From NCBI GenBank assembly GCA_963970005.1, contig CAXAMN010027506.1, forward strand, positions 186,001 through 250,000: a stretch of 64,000 nucleotides of DNA, in the 5' to 3' direction. The notes below the pieces were generated by a model. It saw only the letters and a program-made list of their open reading frames with translations, was not told the DNA's origin and ran no database searches. Numbering within the stretch: position 1 is the first letter of the stretch; each line of letters opens with the position of its first letter. Shown piece after piece: positions 41,346 through 50,056 of this stretch. A program made the position numbers and the translations under genes. Source of the stretch: Durusdinium trenchii. Its lineage: Eukaryota > Sar > Dinophyceae > Suessiales > Symbiodiniaceae.

Positions 41346-43500
41346 TACGGCTAGGTATCGGGGACCCCATCCCCCTACCCACCGTAGGGTCGTTGTTTGG
41401 GTTTTGCCTTGCCTGCAGATTGGGCGAAGTATGGCACCAGTGGACAAAACGCAGGCCTGTGGCAATCCGTTGATCCTCTCGGATTGAGGCGGTACCAATT
41501 TGCCAAGTATCTCCCATTCGGCGGCACAACATGGGGTACTGAATTCCTATTAACGGCTCATACACTTCTTGGGCAACTCTTGCACTCGTTGGCAGCATTA
41601 AGCTCCAGCCGTGTGGACCCGCAACTCCCGATCTCTCAGCCGCAGTTTGCGCTTGTCGGAAGTCAAACGGGCTGTCTGGGCTGGTAGCTGCATAGCCTAG
41701 CCCCACCAGCAGTCCCTCCGGAAGATCCAGGTCTACTCTGGAGAGGTCTTTATAGGTGGATTGTAACTGGCAAGCGAAAGAGGATGTGGCTTGGACCTTC
41801 TCCGGGCGAAACCAGCTTCTCCCTAGGGGCCTGTGGCCCGCTACTTTGGCAGTTTCTTCTAGGTCGCTAAGGCCAAAGCCTCGGCCATGTCGGAGGAGCT
41901 TGTGAAAAACTCCTGGTATTTCATGCGGCATATACCAGGTAGTGGGGGCTCGCAGCCCAATGGGAGCTTTGAGTAGGAGCGTGCGATGAGCTCTCTGTCC
42001 ATCAGCTACTCCACCAGGGCTCTGTTTAGGATCACCAAGCAGTAATCGAAAGAAGGGTTGTCGGGGGACTCTTGGCACAAAGGCAGATTTGAGGTCCATG
42101 TCCTGCTGCGCCTCTTCGCTGATGAGCAGGTCCACATTCTCCATATGGGTGTTGAGTGTGGAGTGAGTTTGCCCTTTTTGGTCCCAAACAAGTCCAGTAG
42201 TGACGATCACCACGTGGCAGCCGGGGATGTATGATGCCGCTTCACTTGCTCGCAGGTCATAGTTCGTGCAAGCTGTGTTGGTCTCTGCCTCTTCCCTGCT
42301 TACTGGTCGAATAAAATATCTTTGGTGGTCCGGCTCTAAGTCAAAGGCTGTGAGCAGCTTAGTGATTGCCCGACCCGCTGGATTCTCTTTGTGCACCACT
42401 GCAATCTTGAGGTGAGTGGTGAGGGCCAGCCAGGCAAGGAGAAAGGTCAGGGATCTGGTCTTGCCCGCTCCAAAGACACCTGCTACTGCCAAGGTAGACC
42501 TGCCAGCTCGAAGGGCCAGCGCAAGACTGGCGGCCATTGAAACAATGTGCCCATTATCTTGCCGAGCGGCAGTTCCCAGGGCAACAGCAAAGCTGGATGC
42601 TTGGGGGCAGTATTGCATTGTATTGCCTGAGGTCAGCAGCTGGAAGAGGGCGTGCAAGCTCTGCAACAGGACGACCGTGCATTCTAATTGATACGGAATA
42701 GGCACTTGGCCCGGAATACCCACCAGCACTGTGGGTTTGTGCTCTGCCGCCAAGCAGGCCATTTGCAAGAGATGGTCGGCAGTGACTGTGTCTCCTGCTT
42801 CCGCAATGGCCAACACTCGGAGCTTAGTTGCTCTAGGTTCTAGCACGCATAGGCTAGGTGGGAACGCCCATGGCGCTGGACACGCTAGTCCGGTTTCGGT
42901 TGGTGTGGGCAGTGGCACGAAATCTTCCGGGAACGGTACTAAGGCAACATCCCAGTGTCGAGGACTGCTCAGCCGACGAAGTTTCTCACTTGGCGATTCA
43001 TCCCCTTTTCGTTTTCGAGAGGGAGACACAAAAGCCAGCAAGAGCGCCAAGACTGAGTAGCATGCGCCGTGCTCCTCCAGAACGATCCGATAGGCCTTCC
43101 CAGCCTGCGAGCCCATATGCACTGTACTCGAGGGACTGCTGGCGAGTTGTTCGAAATTACAACTTTGGAAGTGCGCCGGGCAAAAGATAGCTGTTTGCGA
43201 CCCCGAAGGAAAGGCTATGCGATATTCATGCATGCCCTGCAATCCAGTGGCCGTGGGCGTGACATCCGCGACTAGGCCAAACTTTCGCACTGTGGGGCTG
43301 CTCCACAGTTCTTGTCTTGTGGTGGCCTCATCGACAAAGGTGAGCTGCGGGAGAAAGAGGGCTAGAATGACAAAGACTTCTCGGAACGGGATCGGCGCCA
43401 GTAGGTCTCGAGCCATCTCCGTCAGCCATTGAGCACATGCACTTTGGGTACCTTTGCCAACACGAAAGTTTTTGAGCAGCAGCGCCTGCGCTTCTTCCAT
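41275..43500 (-). CDS. Gene 7 (first part): SF1 (Upf1-like) helicase, motifs I-III
   Basis: ATG 43500 (MEEAQALLLKNFRVG) is chosen because the longer frame opens with GTG. The ATPase core shows Walker A VAGVFGAGKTRSL, Walker B VDLLISEEAQQ (DEAQ-like with S/E), and motif III FRLLLGDPKQSPGG, as in Upf1/DNA2-type helicases. The protein leaves the family at about 41340 and runs into a repeated insert; the missing motifs IV-VI are found at 39893-40450. A helicase could help unwind RNA or the RNA/DNA hybrid of the element (inference). Confidence 0.8.
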   Translation of the reverse strand: MEEAQALLLKNFRVGKGTQSACAQWLTEMARDLLAPIPFREVFVILALFLPQLTFVDEATTRQELWSSPTVRKFGLVADVTPTATGLQGMHEYRIAFPSGSQTAIFCPAHFQSCNFEQLASSPSSTVHMGSQAGKAYRIVLEEHGACYSVLALLLAFVSPSRKRKGDESPSEKLRRLSSPRHWDVALVPFPEDFVPLPTPTETGLACPAPWAFPPSLCVLEPRATKLRVLAIAEAGDTVTADHLLQMACLAAEHKPTVLVGIPGQVPIPYQLECTVVLLQSLHALFQLLTSGNTMQYCPQASSFAVALGTAARQDNGHIVSMAASLALALRAGRSTLAVAGVFGAGKTRSLTFLLAWLALTTHLKIAVVHKENPAGRAITKLLTAFDLEPDHQRYFIRPVSREEAETNTACTNYDLRASEAASYIPGCHVVIVTTGLVWDQKGQTHSTLNTHMENVDLLISEEAQQDMDLKSAFVPRVPRQPFFRLLLGDPKQSPGGVADGQRAHRTLLLKAPIGLRAPTTWYMPHEIPGVFHKLLRHGRGFGLSDLEETAKVAGHRPLGRSWFRPEKVQATSSFACQLQSTYKDLSRVDLDLPEGLLVGLGYAATSPDSPFDFRQAQTAAERSGVAGPHGWSLMLPTSARVAQEVYEPLIGIQYPMLCRRMGDTWQIGTASIREDQRIATGLRFVHWCHTSPNLQARQNPNNDPTVGRGMGSPIPSRKEGAWTREGPKVGGEDCGYLSLS

Positions 43501-46500
43501 GGAGGCGATTGGCTGCCACACAGCTTTGTAGTAGCACCAGCAATTCCTGGTCAGAACAATGGAGATTGGACACCAACAAGCTGATAGCTCCTTCCCAATC
43601 CTCACTCGTCATGGCCGTTTCGAACCGAATCCAGGAGGCAAGTCGCATCGGAGCGGCAATTCGATCGCGGCGAGGGATAACATCCGGGTGCGTGAGCTTC
43701 AGCATGGTGAGACTAACTTTGCCCGTAGGGAGTTGGCACTGGAGCCAGTGCCAGTAACAGTGCTTGTGCTTGCCCATCCATCTTGCAGAGTCTGTTACAT
43801 ACGTGATGTGCAAAGATCGTTGCAACATGTCGAGCTCGTTCTCTGTGGGCTTCCAGTCACACAAGCAATCGTCAGCAGCATGGACAAGATAGTAGTTGTG
43901 CCTGTCCGGCTCTGCAGTGGCAACGAGTGCCGCTAAGACACTCTTCGGCATTGCAATGGCGCCTAGGCGTGCTGTGATCTGACTGGCCGGCCAGAGGCAA
44001 CGAATTGCTAAGGCAATCACTGCTCCCGTGTAGCTGCCAGCACTAAAACCATTTACGGTAAAGTGGGTAGGATCTGCTTGTTCAGTCGGCCGCAGACACC
44101 CAAGCACTGGTAAGTAGGCTAGAAGTCGCAGTGGCTGTAGCGAAAGAAGCTTCCACCAAAGACCACTGAGAAAGGCCGGGTGCGGCAGCCGTCGATGGGC
44201 AGGGAGCAGCCTGGCTGCTTGTAACACATGCTGTGTTCGTTGGTACAGAAGGGCTGCCTTGCCATACCCTAGAGCTTCCCATTTCTGGCACGGGTTCTGT
44301 GTGAGCGCGAAGAGGGTGGCGACTTCATGCACTCCGGTTGACCAGCCATAGGCAACCCCCCATTCCTGGTCATCAAGGACATCTGCAGGGGAGAGTGACG
44401 GCCCATAGACTTGACTCTCTCCTACCGGCGGACACGTGCAATGGAAGTGCGGTGGGACCTCACCTTCAAGGGCTCCGCCCCCCAGGCCACCACAGTTGAT
44501 CTGAAATACTGACGGCAGTGGTGGGGATGTGCCGCCAACCCAGTACCCATTAAGTTGGGCAATCATCCATAGGACAGTGACCCAGAGTATTTCACCCTGC
44601 TGACGTTGGTATATGGCTTCAAACACCTGTGGTGCAATACCTTCGAGGGGCATAACCGTGCCTCGGAGCTGGAGGAGCAAATCGCTATTGACTTGAAGGA
44701 AATGCTCTTTTTCTCCGGGGACAAGACACTGGGGGTGAGCTAATGCAACTTGCAATTCCTCATGAGGACATGCTTCAATGTCCTTGTGGACTGCATCTAC
44801 CCCTCGTAGTTTGGCGACTTGACTCCACGGCACAAAGAGGGGAGGAGACAGCTGTTGCGGACAGGGAGTGCACGGACGAGGGTCAGGTGCCTGACTACCC
44901 TGAGTCGAGTCACTTTCGATTGCCTGAGCAAGTCGTTCCGCTCTCTTGGCAGAAGTATCAGACGAGGGCGTGGACGCTGACTCCACGTCTGTATCACCGA
45001 ACTCTGCCGGAAGACAGCTAAGGCTGTCCCCCTGCAGTTGTGCTGTAAAGAGTTCTGTCGCTTGCGGACGAATCGCCCGCCACTTTAAGAGCAGGCAGAA
45101 GCGTAGGGCACTGTTGCCTGCTACCCCAGAGAAATAGCCTGTGAATTTGCAACCTCCTATTGGTTTCCAAGTCTCCACCACCCATGCGGGGGGGAGGTTG
45201 GGCATGCCTAGTATTGCAATCGGTAGCGTTTCCCACCCCTGTTGCTCCAGCTCTCGTAAAGCAGCTTGCGCTCCCACTTTGGCTTTGCCAAAGGCATGAA
45301 ATATGGCAGGACGCATTCGGTTGCGCGGCAGTGCACTAGCTTGAAAGAGGTGTTCACCTGGCAACGACGCGACTGTACATGGCCCAGTAAGCATTGGAAG
45401 CACTGACAGTGTTCCCTGTTCAAAGGTGGCTCGAGCCCAGCTAGTGACCCACGGCGTTCGCTCTCTTCCCGCAGGGGTGAGGGCCCTGGGATGGGATTGC
45501 CGTGGCCACTTGATCGTGCTGTCTGGACCACGTTCATTCGGGGTGGTAACAGGGCTAGGCCAAAAGTGCTTACACATATAGAGCCCATATAGGGACCAGA
45601 CCATGCATAGGTCAAGGGCGGTTTGCATTGCGACACCAACAAAGGGGGTAAACATAGTGCCACTGATGACCGTATCGCTTGGATTGACTGGTGGTCTGGC
45701 TCTAGATACCAAGGCCAGACGGCCCGCCTGGAGGCTCTTCGCCAGGGTCGAAGCAGTAGCATCATGTTCTAGCGGACTGTGCTTGCTGCGATTGCCGATT
45801 GAAACGACCAGTCCTGCATTATATTCCAAGTGTGCCTCTGTGAAGAGGAGCATACCAATTCCTGCGCAGGAGCTAGACTCTGAGCGCGCACGCCCCAGCA
45901 GATCGACCCACTGGTGCTGTTGATGCGCCAGCTGCAGTAGATCTTGCACTTCGAAAAGAGTGACTGGCACACAGTCATTGTCAATGAGTGCAAAATGCTG
46001 TGCAGGATACAAGAAACGCGCTGCCTCTAAGACAAAGACTCCTGCCCAGTAGTATGGAACCTTGTGGAGTCCAGTAGTAGCATCCGCACACACCCAAAGA
46101 ATGTCAGTTGTTTCTTCCTGGGGACCTACCAGGCACCTACGTGAAGCCCACCATGCTGCAAAAGCCGGCCAATGCGGGACATCTGCTGGCATGCGATTGT
46201 CTACTATTAAGTAGATCATTTGATTATTCATGATCAAGTCACGGTGTGACATTAATGTTCGAATGATGGCAGCAGTATCGGGCAAATCACCCTCTGTTTC
46301 AAGAGTGGGATACCCTTCGTCCTTTTTGGGTGGCTGAGCTCGAACATCGGACAAACCCAGAGTAGGGCAGGCAGAATCAAGGCCGAAAGGACTGCTAAGA
46401 GTGTCTTTCATAGCCATTGCTGCATATGTTTCCTCCTGGGACTGGTCCACACTAGCCTCCGTACCCCTGGCAAAGTTGGCCTGGCCATCTGCTGTCAGCC

Positions 46501-46606
46501 ACTCCGCATGATCACGTGTGTATACAAAAGGCACGTGGACTCTGTCCTCCAACCCTTCCGTTAGATCCAGTGAATTACTGTCCTCCATCCACGGGTCATG
46601 TGACAT
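43328..46606 (-). CDS. Gene 6: glycosyltransferase-like and alpha/beta-hydrolase protein
   Basis: ATG 46606 (MSHDPWMED), 1092 codons. Residues about 125-330 look like a nucleotide-sugar transferase: AARFLYPAQHFALIDNDCVP with a D-x-D metal motif, then EYNAGLV. Residues about 845-960 look like a serine hydrolase: HFTVNGFSAGSYTG (GxSxG elbow, Ser nucleophile), VHAADDCLCDW (candidate Asp) and HKHCYWHW (candidate His). Between them are unknown segments. The frame runs out of phase near 43500, where the helicase frame (SMEEAQALLLKNF) takes over, so the last 55 codons may be artefactual and genes 6 and 7 may once have been one polyprotein. Five TAAG hairpins lie in or just before this gene. Function calls rest on short motifs only. 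Confidence 0.65.
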   Translation of the reverse strand: MSHDPWMEDSNSLDLTEGLEDRVHVPFVYTRDHAEWLTADGQANFARGTEASVDQSQEETYAAMAMKDTLSSPFGLDSACPTLGLSDVRAQPPKKDEGYPTLETEGDLPDTAAIIRTLMSHRDLIMNNQMIYLIVDNRMPADVPHWPAFAAWWASRRCLVGPQEETTDILWVCADATTGLHKVPYYWAGVFVLEAARFLYPAQHFALIDNDCVPVTLFEVQDLLQLAHQQHQWVDLLGRARSESSSCAGIGMLLFTEAHLEYNAGLVVSIGNRSKHSPLEHDATASTLAKSLQAGRLALVSRARPPVNPSDTVISGTMFTPFVGVAMQTALDLCMVWSLYGLYMCKHFWPSPVTTPNERGPDSTIKWPRQSHPRALTPAGRERTPWVTSWARATFEQGTLSVLPMLTGPCTVASLPGEHLFQASALPRNRMRPAIFHAFGKAKVGAQAALRELEQQGWETLPIAILGMPNLPPAWVVETWKPIGGCKFTGYFSGVAGNSALRFCLLLKWRAIRPQATELFTAQLQGDSLSCLPAEFGDTDVESASTPSSDTSAKRAERLAQAIESDSTQGSQAPDPRPCTPCPQQLSPPLFVPWSQVAKLRGVDAVHKDIEACPHEELQVALAHPQCLVPGEKEHFLQVNSDLLLQLRGTVMPLEGIAPQVFEAIYQRQQGEILWVTVLWMIAQLNGYWVGGTSPPLPSVFQINCGGLGGGALEGEVPPHFHCTCPPVGESQVYGPSLSPADVLDDQEWGVAYGWSTGVHEVATLFALTQNPCQKWEALGYGKAALLYQRTQHVLQAARLLPAHRRLPHPAFLSGLWWKLLSLQPLRLLAYLPVLGCLRPTEQADPTHFTVNGFSAGSYTGAVIALAIRCLWPASQITARLGAIAMPKSVLAALVATAEPDRHNYYLVHAADDCLCDWKPTENELDMLQRSLHITYVTDSARWMGKHKHCYWHWLQCQLPTGKVSLTMLKLTHPDVIPRRDRIAAPMRLASWIRFETAMTSEDWEGAISLLVSNLHCSDQELLVLLQSCVAANRLHGRSAGAAAQKLSCWQRYPKCMCSMADGDGSRPTGADPVPRSLCHSSPLSPAAHLCR
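44004..44017 (+). repeat. TAAG-loop hairpin (stem ATTGC), coding
   Basis: ATTGC TAAG GCAAT within gene 6, just after the hydrolase nucleophile elbow. Confidence 0.8.
45013..45028 (+). repeat. TAAG-loop hairpin (stem GACAGC), coding
   Basis: GACAGC TAAG GCTGTC, 6 bp, inside gene 6. Confidence 0.85.
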
Positions 46607-46643
46607 GATTGTTGCTCTGCTCTAAGATACGAATGCAGCCCCC

Positions 46644-46659
46644 GCCAACTAAGGCTGGC
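46644..46659 (+). repeat. TAAG-loop hairpin with one mismatch (stem GCCAAC)
   Basis: GCCAAC TAAG GCTGGC, 5 of 6 pairs, in the leader of gene 6. Confidence 0.7.
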
Positions 46660-46704
46660 AGTTGCCCTGAGCGCAACAAGCAAACAAACGGCAACGATGG
46701 TGAT

Positions 46705-46720
46705 GTCAGCTAAGGCTGAC
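46705..46720 (+). repeat. TAAG-loop hairpin (stem GTCAGC)
   Basis: GTCAGC TAAG GCTGAC, 6 bp, in the leader of gene 6. Confidence 0.85.
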
Positions 46721-46751
46721 CTCACTCATGTGTGCTGGACGCTACGACCTG

Positions 46752-46770
46752 CTTCGAGCCAAATATTACA
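46752..46770 (-). other. Internal DinoSL relic upstream of gene 6
   Basis: The sense strand reads TGTAATATTTGGCTCGAAG, about 145 bases upstream of the gene 6 ATG. It shares the TGTAAT...TTTGGCTC form with the relic at 35785-35800. Confidence 0.65.
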
Positions 46771-46913
46771 GCAAAGCGCATCTACCGAGGATCAACTGCA
46801 TCTAGCTTTTCGTGGGGGGCAGTTGCCAAACTGTACCTGAAGACCCTAACAACCAAAACACAAAAGGGGGGGACATCATGTTACAGCAGAGGCGTGTCTC
46901 TACGACCTTGGAA

Positions 46914-47739
46914 CTACTGGTCATGATCATCCGCGTGTGGATGCAGAAGGGAGAGCAACCAGGCTACGTACACCAGGCCACAAAGTTGGGAATGTAGGTC
47001 AGCCAGGGGAGTAAGGAGAGCACCCTGTACATCTTGAGGCATATAGTCTACAGTTTGTTCAATTTCCTGTACCAAAGCATGTAGACCTTGCACTCTTGCA
47101 TGTAGGGCTGATTCAATCTGGTGGCGTGTGCGTTCTGTGTGCCGCTGTGGGGCCGCTTGCTCAGTAGGCTGCGTGTCTACTCGAAGGGCTCGCTGTCGTT
47201 GCCTGTCGTCATGAGACCAAAAGCCCACTCTCCTCGGGAGGGAGCCTGACAGGGGGCGTGTCTGTAAGAAAATATCAAGGGATCCGCGTTCTCTGCAAGG
47301 ATCCTAGCGTTCACTGCTTGAGCCAATACTGTGAGGAGGTGGCTTTCATGGTGCTGTATGTGCAAGATCATCCTGCGGAGTCGAGTGCGCTTTGTGCCAT
47401 AAGTTGTGGCTCCCCTGGTGTTGATTGCAATACAGCCCTGATGATAGAGCGGGATGATGGCCCCTTCAACAGTTGCCCGGAGCTTTAACAGAGCTGGCGG
47501 AAATTCAAACCCCTCTGTCCATTCTGGGAAGGGGGTATGTACATTTTCTTTAACTGCATCCACTGGAAAAAATGCAGCAAATAGCACTGCGCCCTCTGCC
47601 CTCTATAGACGAAATTTACAATGAGGTCAAGCACCCCATACCGAATGTCCTTATGGTGGAGCTCAAGACGTACAAAGTTGGTGACATCCACATACGTACC
47701 GTCGTCCGCCAGAAAAACTGGTTCTGGATGTGTCTGCAT
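46914..47739 (-). CDS. Gene 5, unknown protein in three frames
   Basis: ATG 47739 (MQTHPEPVFLADDGTYVDVT) starts frame one, to about 47570. Coding then continues at 47587-47177 (EWTEGFEFPPALLKLRATVE...RRMILHIQHHESH) and at 47228-46914 (RHQIESALHARVQGLHALVQ, then a hydrophobic LCGLVYVAWLLSLL). Joining them needs two small indels, so this copy is broken. The helical tail resembles that of gene 3. A single hydrophobic stretch of about 14 residues near the end could be a membrane anchor. The function is unknown. Confidence 0.55.
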
Positions 47740-47838
47740 GGCGAGTCTAATATGCGGCTTGGCTTCACAATAGTGTGTGTAAGCGAAACAAGGCAGGTGC
47801 TATGCAAAAAAGGACCGGCTGGCAAGTTGTTTCTCTTG

Positions 47839-47859
47839 CTCTGAGCCAAAGGTCTGCAG
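47839..47859 (-). other. Internal DinoSL relic upstream of gene 5
   Basis: The sense strand reads CTGCAGACCTTTGGCTCAGA then G, matching the DinoSL at most positions, with the CAAG end changed to CAGAG. It is about 100 bases upstream of the gene 5 ATG. Confidence 0.65.
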
Positions 47860-47930
47860 AGACAGAAGAAGACGTTTGATAGGGAGCCCCTGTAAAAAAG
47901 GAAAGCGGGACATTGGGTCTTTCTACCGAT

Positions 47931-48665
47931 TCACTGGACAGGGCACTTCTTTGGGTGTGCAAATGCACGTGGCGGTGGTAAATGCTCGTGCGCGCCGTCC
48001 TCCGTAACTCGATATTGAATATGCCCATGTGTGACATACTGGTGCGCAGGGAGACGACTGCTAGTTGCCTGTCGGGGAGGCCAGCCGGCGGTCGATTCCG
48101 CGGTCGGCGGCATCATCGTATCCCCTGGACCAACAGAGGGGAAGTCTGCACAAGCCATGGTGGTTCCCCCTTCGCCAGTGTCCGGGAGTCGTGCAGCGTG
48201 CGAGAGTACAGCCAGCAGCTTTTCATGGGTAGGATCAGCTGGTGTATCTTGCCTGGGAGGATGCACCGGCTTTTTTGGATGAGTACGACCAGTCGTTTTC
48301 CGTTTAGGCGAGGCCTCTTCCTTCTGAGAGGGGCTTCTGTGTCCCATTGTCTGAAGACCTGCTTTGACCGGGGCTGCAGGAGTCGGGGCTGGCTCAGGCC
48401 CTGTTTGCTGAAACAACGGGCGCTGTTCCGAAAGTGAGAGGAGGAGAGCATCAAAAAATTCTGCTAGTGGTAGCCGTATACGCAAGACCACCTCAATTTG
48501 TGGGCGCCCCTCTGGGCCCTGAGTGAGGGAACACTGATGTGGGCCAACAATGAAAGGCAGGGCCATGAGCAAAAGGTTGCTACTGATTGTCCTATTCAGT
48601 TTGGGCAGAGGCGTGGAATCACTACTCAGCTTCGAGCCTGAACAGCAGCAGGCTCTGAGTCTCAT
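47931..48665 (-). CDS. Gene 4, unknown 244-residue protein
   Basis: ATG 48665 (MRLRACCCSGSKL) to TGA. The first 90 residues include a compact segment (LPFIVGPHQCSLTQ...VLRIRLPLAEFFDALLLSLS); the rest is Pro/Lys-rich and likely disordered (PKRKTTGRTHPKKPVHPPR). A very weak SL-like sequence lies upstream near 48788-48803. No function can be assigned. It shares the strand and tight spacing of the other cargo genes. Confidence 0.65.
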   Translation of the reverse strand: MRLRACCCSGSKLSSDSTPLPKLNRTISSNLLLMALPFIVGPHQCSLTQGPEGRPQIEVVLRIRLPLAEFFDALLLSLSEQRPLFQQTGPEPAPTPAAPVKAGLQTMGHRSPSQKEEASPKRKTTGRTHPKKPVHPPRQDTPADPTHEKLLAVLSHAARLPDTGEGGTTMACADFPSVGPGDTMMPPTAESTAGWPPRQATSSRLPAHQYVTHGHIQYRVTEDGAHEHLPPPRAFAHPKKCPVQ

Positions 48666-48815
48666 GCAGTGCGGCGCAGGAGTAACACAACTACCATGAC
48701 AGTAACAACAGTATATAGCAAGTAGTAATGACGCGCGTGATACATGTCAGCGGACTCGTTACTGGCCAGCCAACGAGGATGATTGCTAGGCCCAAACTAT
48801 GCATAGAGAGATCAC

Positions 48816-49797
48816 TCATGTGGCTGCGCTCTGCGTCTCACGCAGGGCGGTGAGTATCATGTCCATTTCGCTAGCTAGTGTCCAGCACGCATTGGCCCCT
48901 GGTTGAACATTGCAGTTCTGATGGCGTATACGCACATCTTGGAGGGTGCGTTGAATATCACACGCTAAAGTACGCACCGTGCCCGCACGAGTGATAAGTT
49001 CTCGACTAAGCCGTGCATGCGGCGCATCATGACCATCAATCAAGTCCTGGTCAGTAAGGGCCTGCAAAGCATATACCCCTAACTGGGCCGGGGGGGCGCA
49101 CTACCGCAGCCTGGGGGCTCATCTCTCCACGCGCTCTGTATGATTGCTCTTGTATGGGGGTGGGGTGACTTTGCGGCAACATCCAGGGCGGGATTGGCGG
49201 TGTCGGACGTGCTGAGGCGACTGGGACAGCCGGTAGCGTGTACATTTGCGAGAAAGGGAAGGAAGCTAAGGCTTCCCCCGGTTCGGGAGGTCTGGCCTGT
49301 CCACGCCCTACGGCCCATCCAAGGGGAGAGAGACAATCAGTTTGCTGAAGGATACGATAAACTGTTGCCCTTTGTGGGGCACACCTCCCATGCAGGAGAA
49401 CACCATCATGTGTGATGTGCGGCGAGTCCTCAAAGGGAAAGAGGACCTGCCCACTAGTGAGCACCAGGTAAGATCGACATATCTCTGCTGGCACGGCAAC
49501 TAATTGCATCTCCGATATGCGAGGGCATGTTCCATCATCCAAGGGAGCTCTTGGGAAGCCAGCAACAGCCAGACGCAGCGGGAGCTGTTGGTGGCCTACG
49601 TTTACGTTGAGTTGGACAAAATGTACCTCACCATCAGGGTGTTTGTAGATCATGCGAGCAAAGGGAGAGAGGTCCAGGCCCCCAGGTCCAATCTCCATTG
49701 GTTTGGTACTCTTGGCTGCCTCTGTGCTTCGCTCAGTGAGGATCTGGACTAAGGTCCAGACCCTCTCTTCTGAGATAGATGTTGTTCTATGGAACAA
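48816..49797 (-). CDS. Gene 3, unknown protein in two overlapping frames
   Basis: Frame one (49797-49051) encodes EERVWTLVQILTERS, then LDLSPFARMIYKHPDGEVHF and a Pro-rich end; frame two (49067-48816) adds a helical tail (ELITRAGTVRTLACDIQRTL). The 17-base overlap suggests one protein with an indel near 49060. Frame one is open from the SL relic, but its first ATG is only at 49701, so the start is uncertain. It ends in TGA. No family is recognised; the layout (globular half, then a short coiled coil) resembles gene 5. Two TAAG hairpins (49261-49276 and 49743-49760) lie in its coding sequence. Confidence 0.6.
49261..49276 (+). repeat. TAAG-loop hairpin (stem GGAAGC), coding
   Basis: GGAAGC TAAG GCTTCC, 6 bp, inside gene 3. 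Confidence 0.85.
49743..49760 (+). repeat. TAAG-loop hairpin (stem TCTGGAC), coding
   Basis: TCTGGAC TAAG GTCCAGA, 7 bp, in the N-terminal part of gene 3. Confidence 0.88.
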
Positions 49798-49846
49798 GGT
49801 TGCAGGAACAAATCGCCCGTGGTAGCTGCCCTGTCTATCACCGCAG

Positions 49847-49865
49847 TTTGAGCCCAGATAGCGGA
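49847..49865 (-). other. Internal DinoSL relic upstream of gene 3
   Basis: The sense strand reads TCCGCTATCTGGGCTCAAA. Against the DinoSL, most positions match with a 2-3 base gap. It lies between ORF2 and gene 3. Confidence 0.6.
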
Positions 49866-50056
49866 ATCATAAATGAGACTGTTCTTCAGGCACTGTACAA
49901 ACCACAAACTGACAAAGGAAAATAAGCAACAAAAGAAACAAATGTCATTAAAGTAGACAGACAAGGAGGGAGTCAAAAACCGTAACAAGGGAAGCAGCGA
50001 CAACGGAATGGATCAAACAAGATGGATTCCTTGCATGTGTGCACCGAGGTGACGAA

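Noticed and set aside
46197..46212. Hairpin TCTACT-ATTA-AGTAGA in gene 6
   Set aside because: A perfect 6-bp stem, but the loop is not TAAG and I saw no second member.
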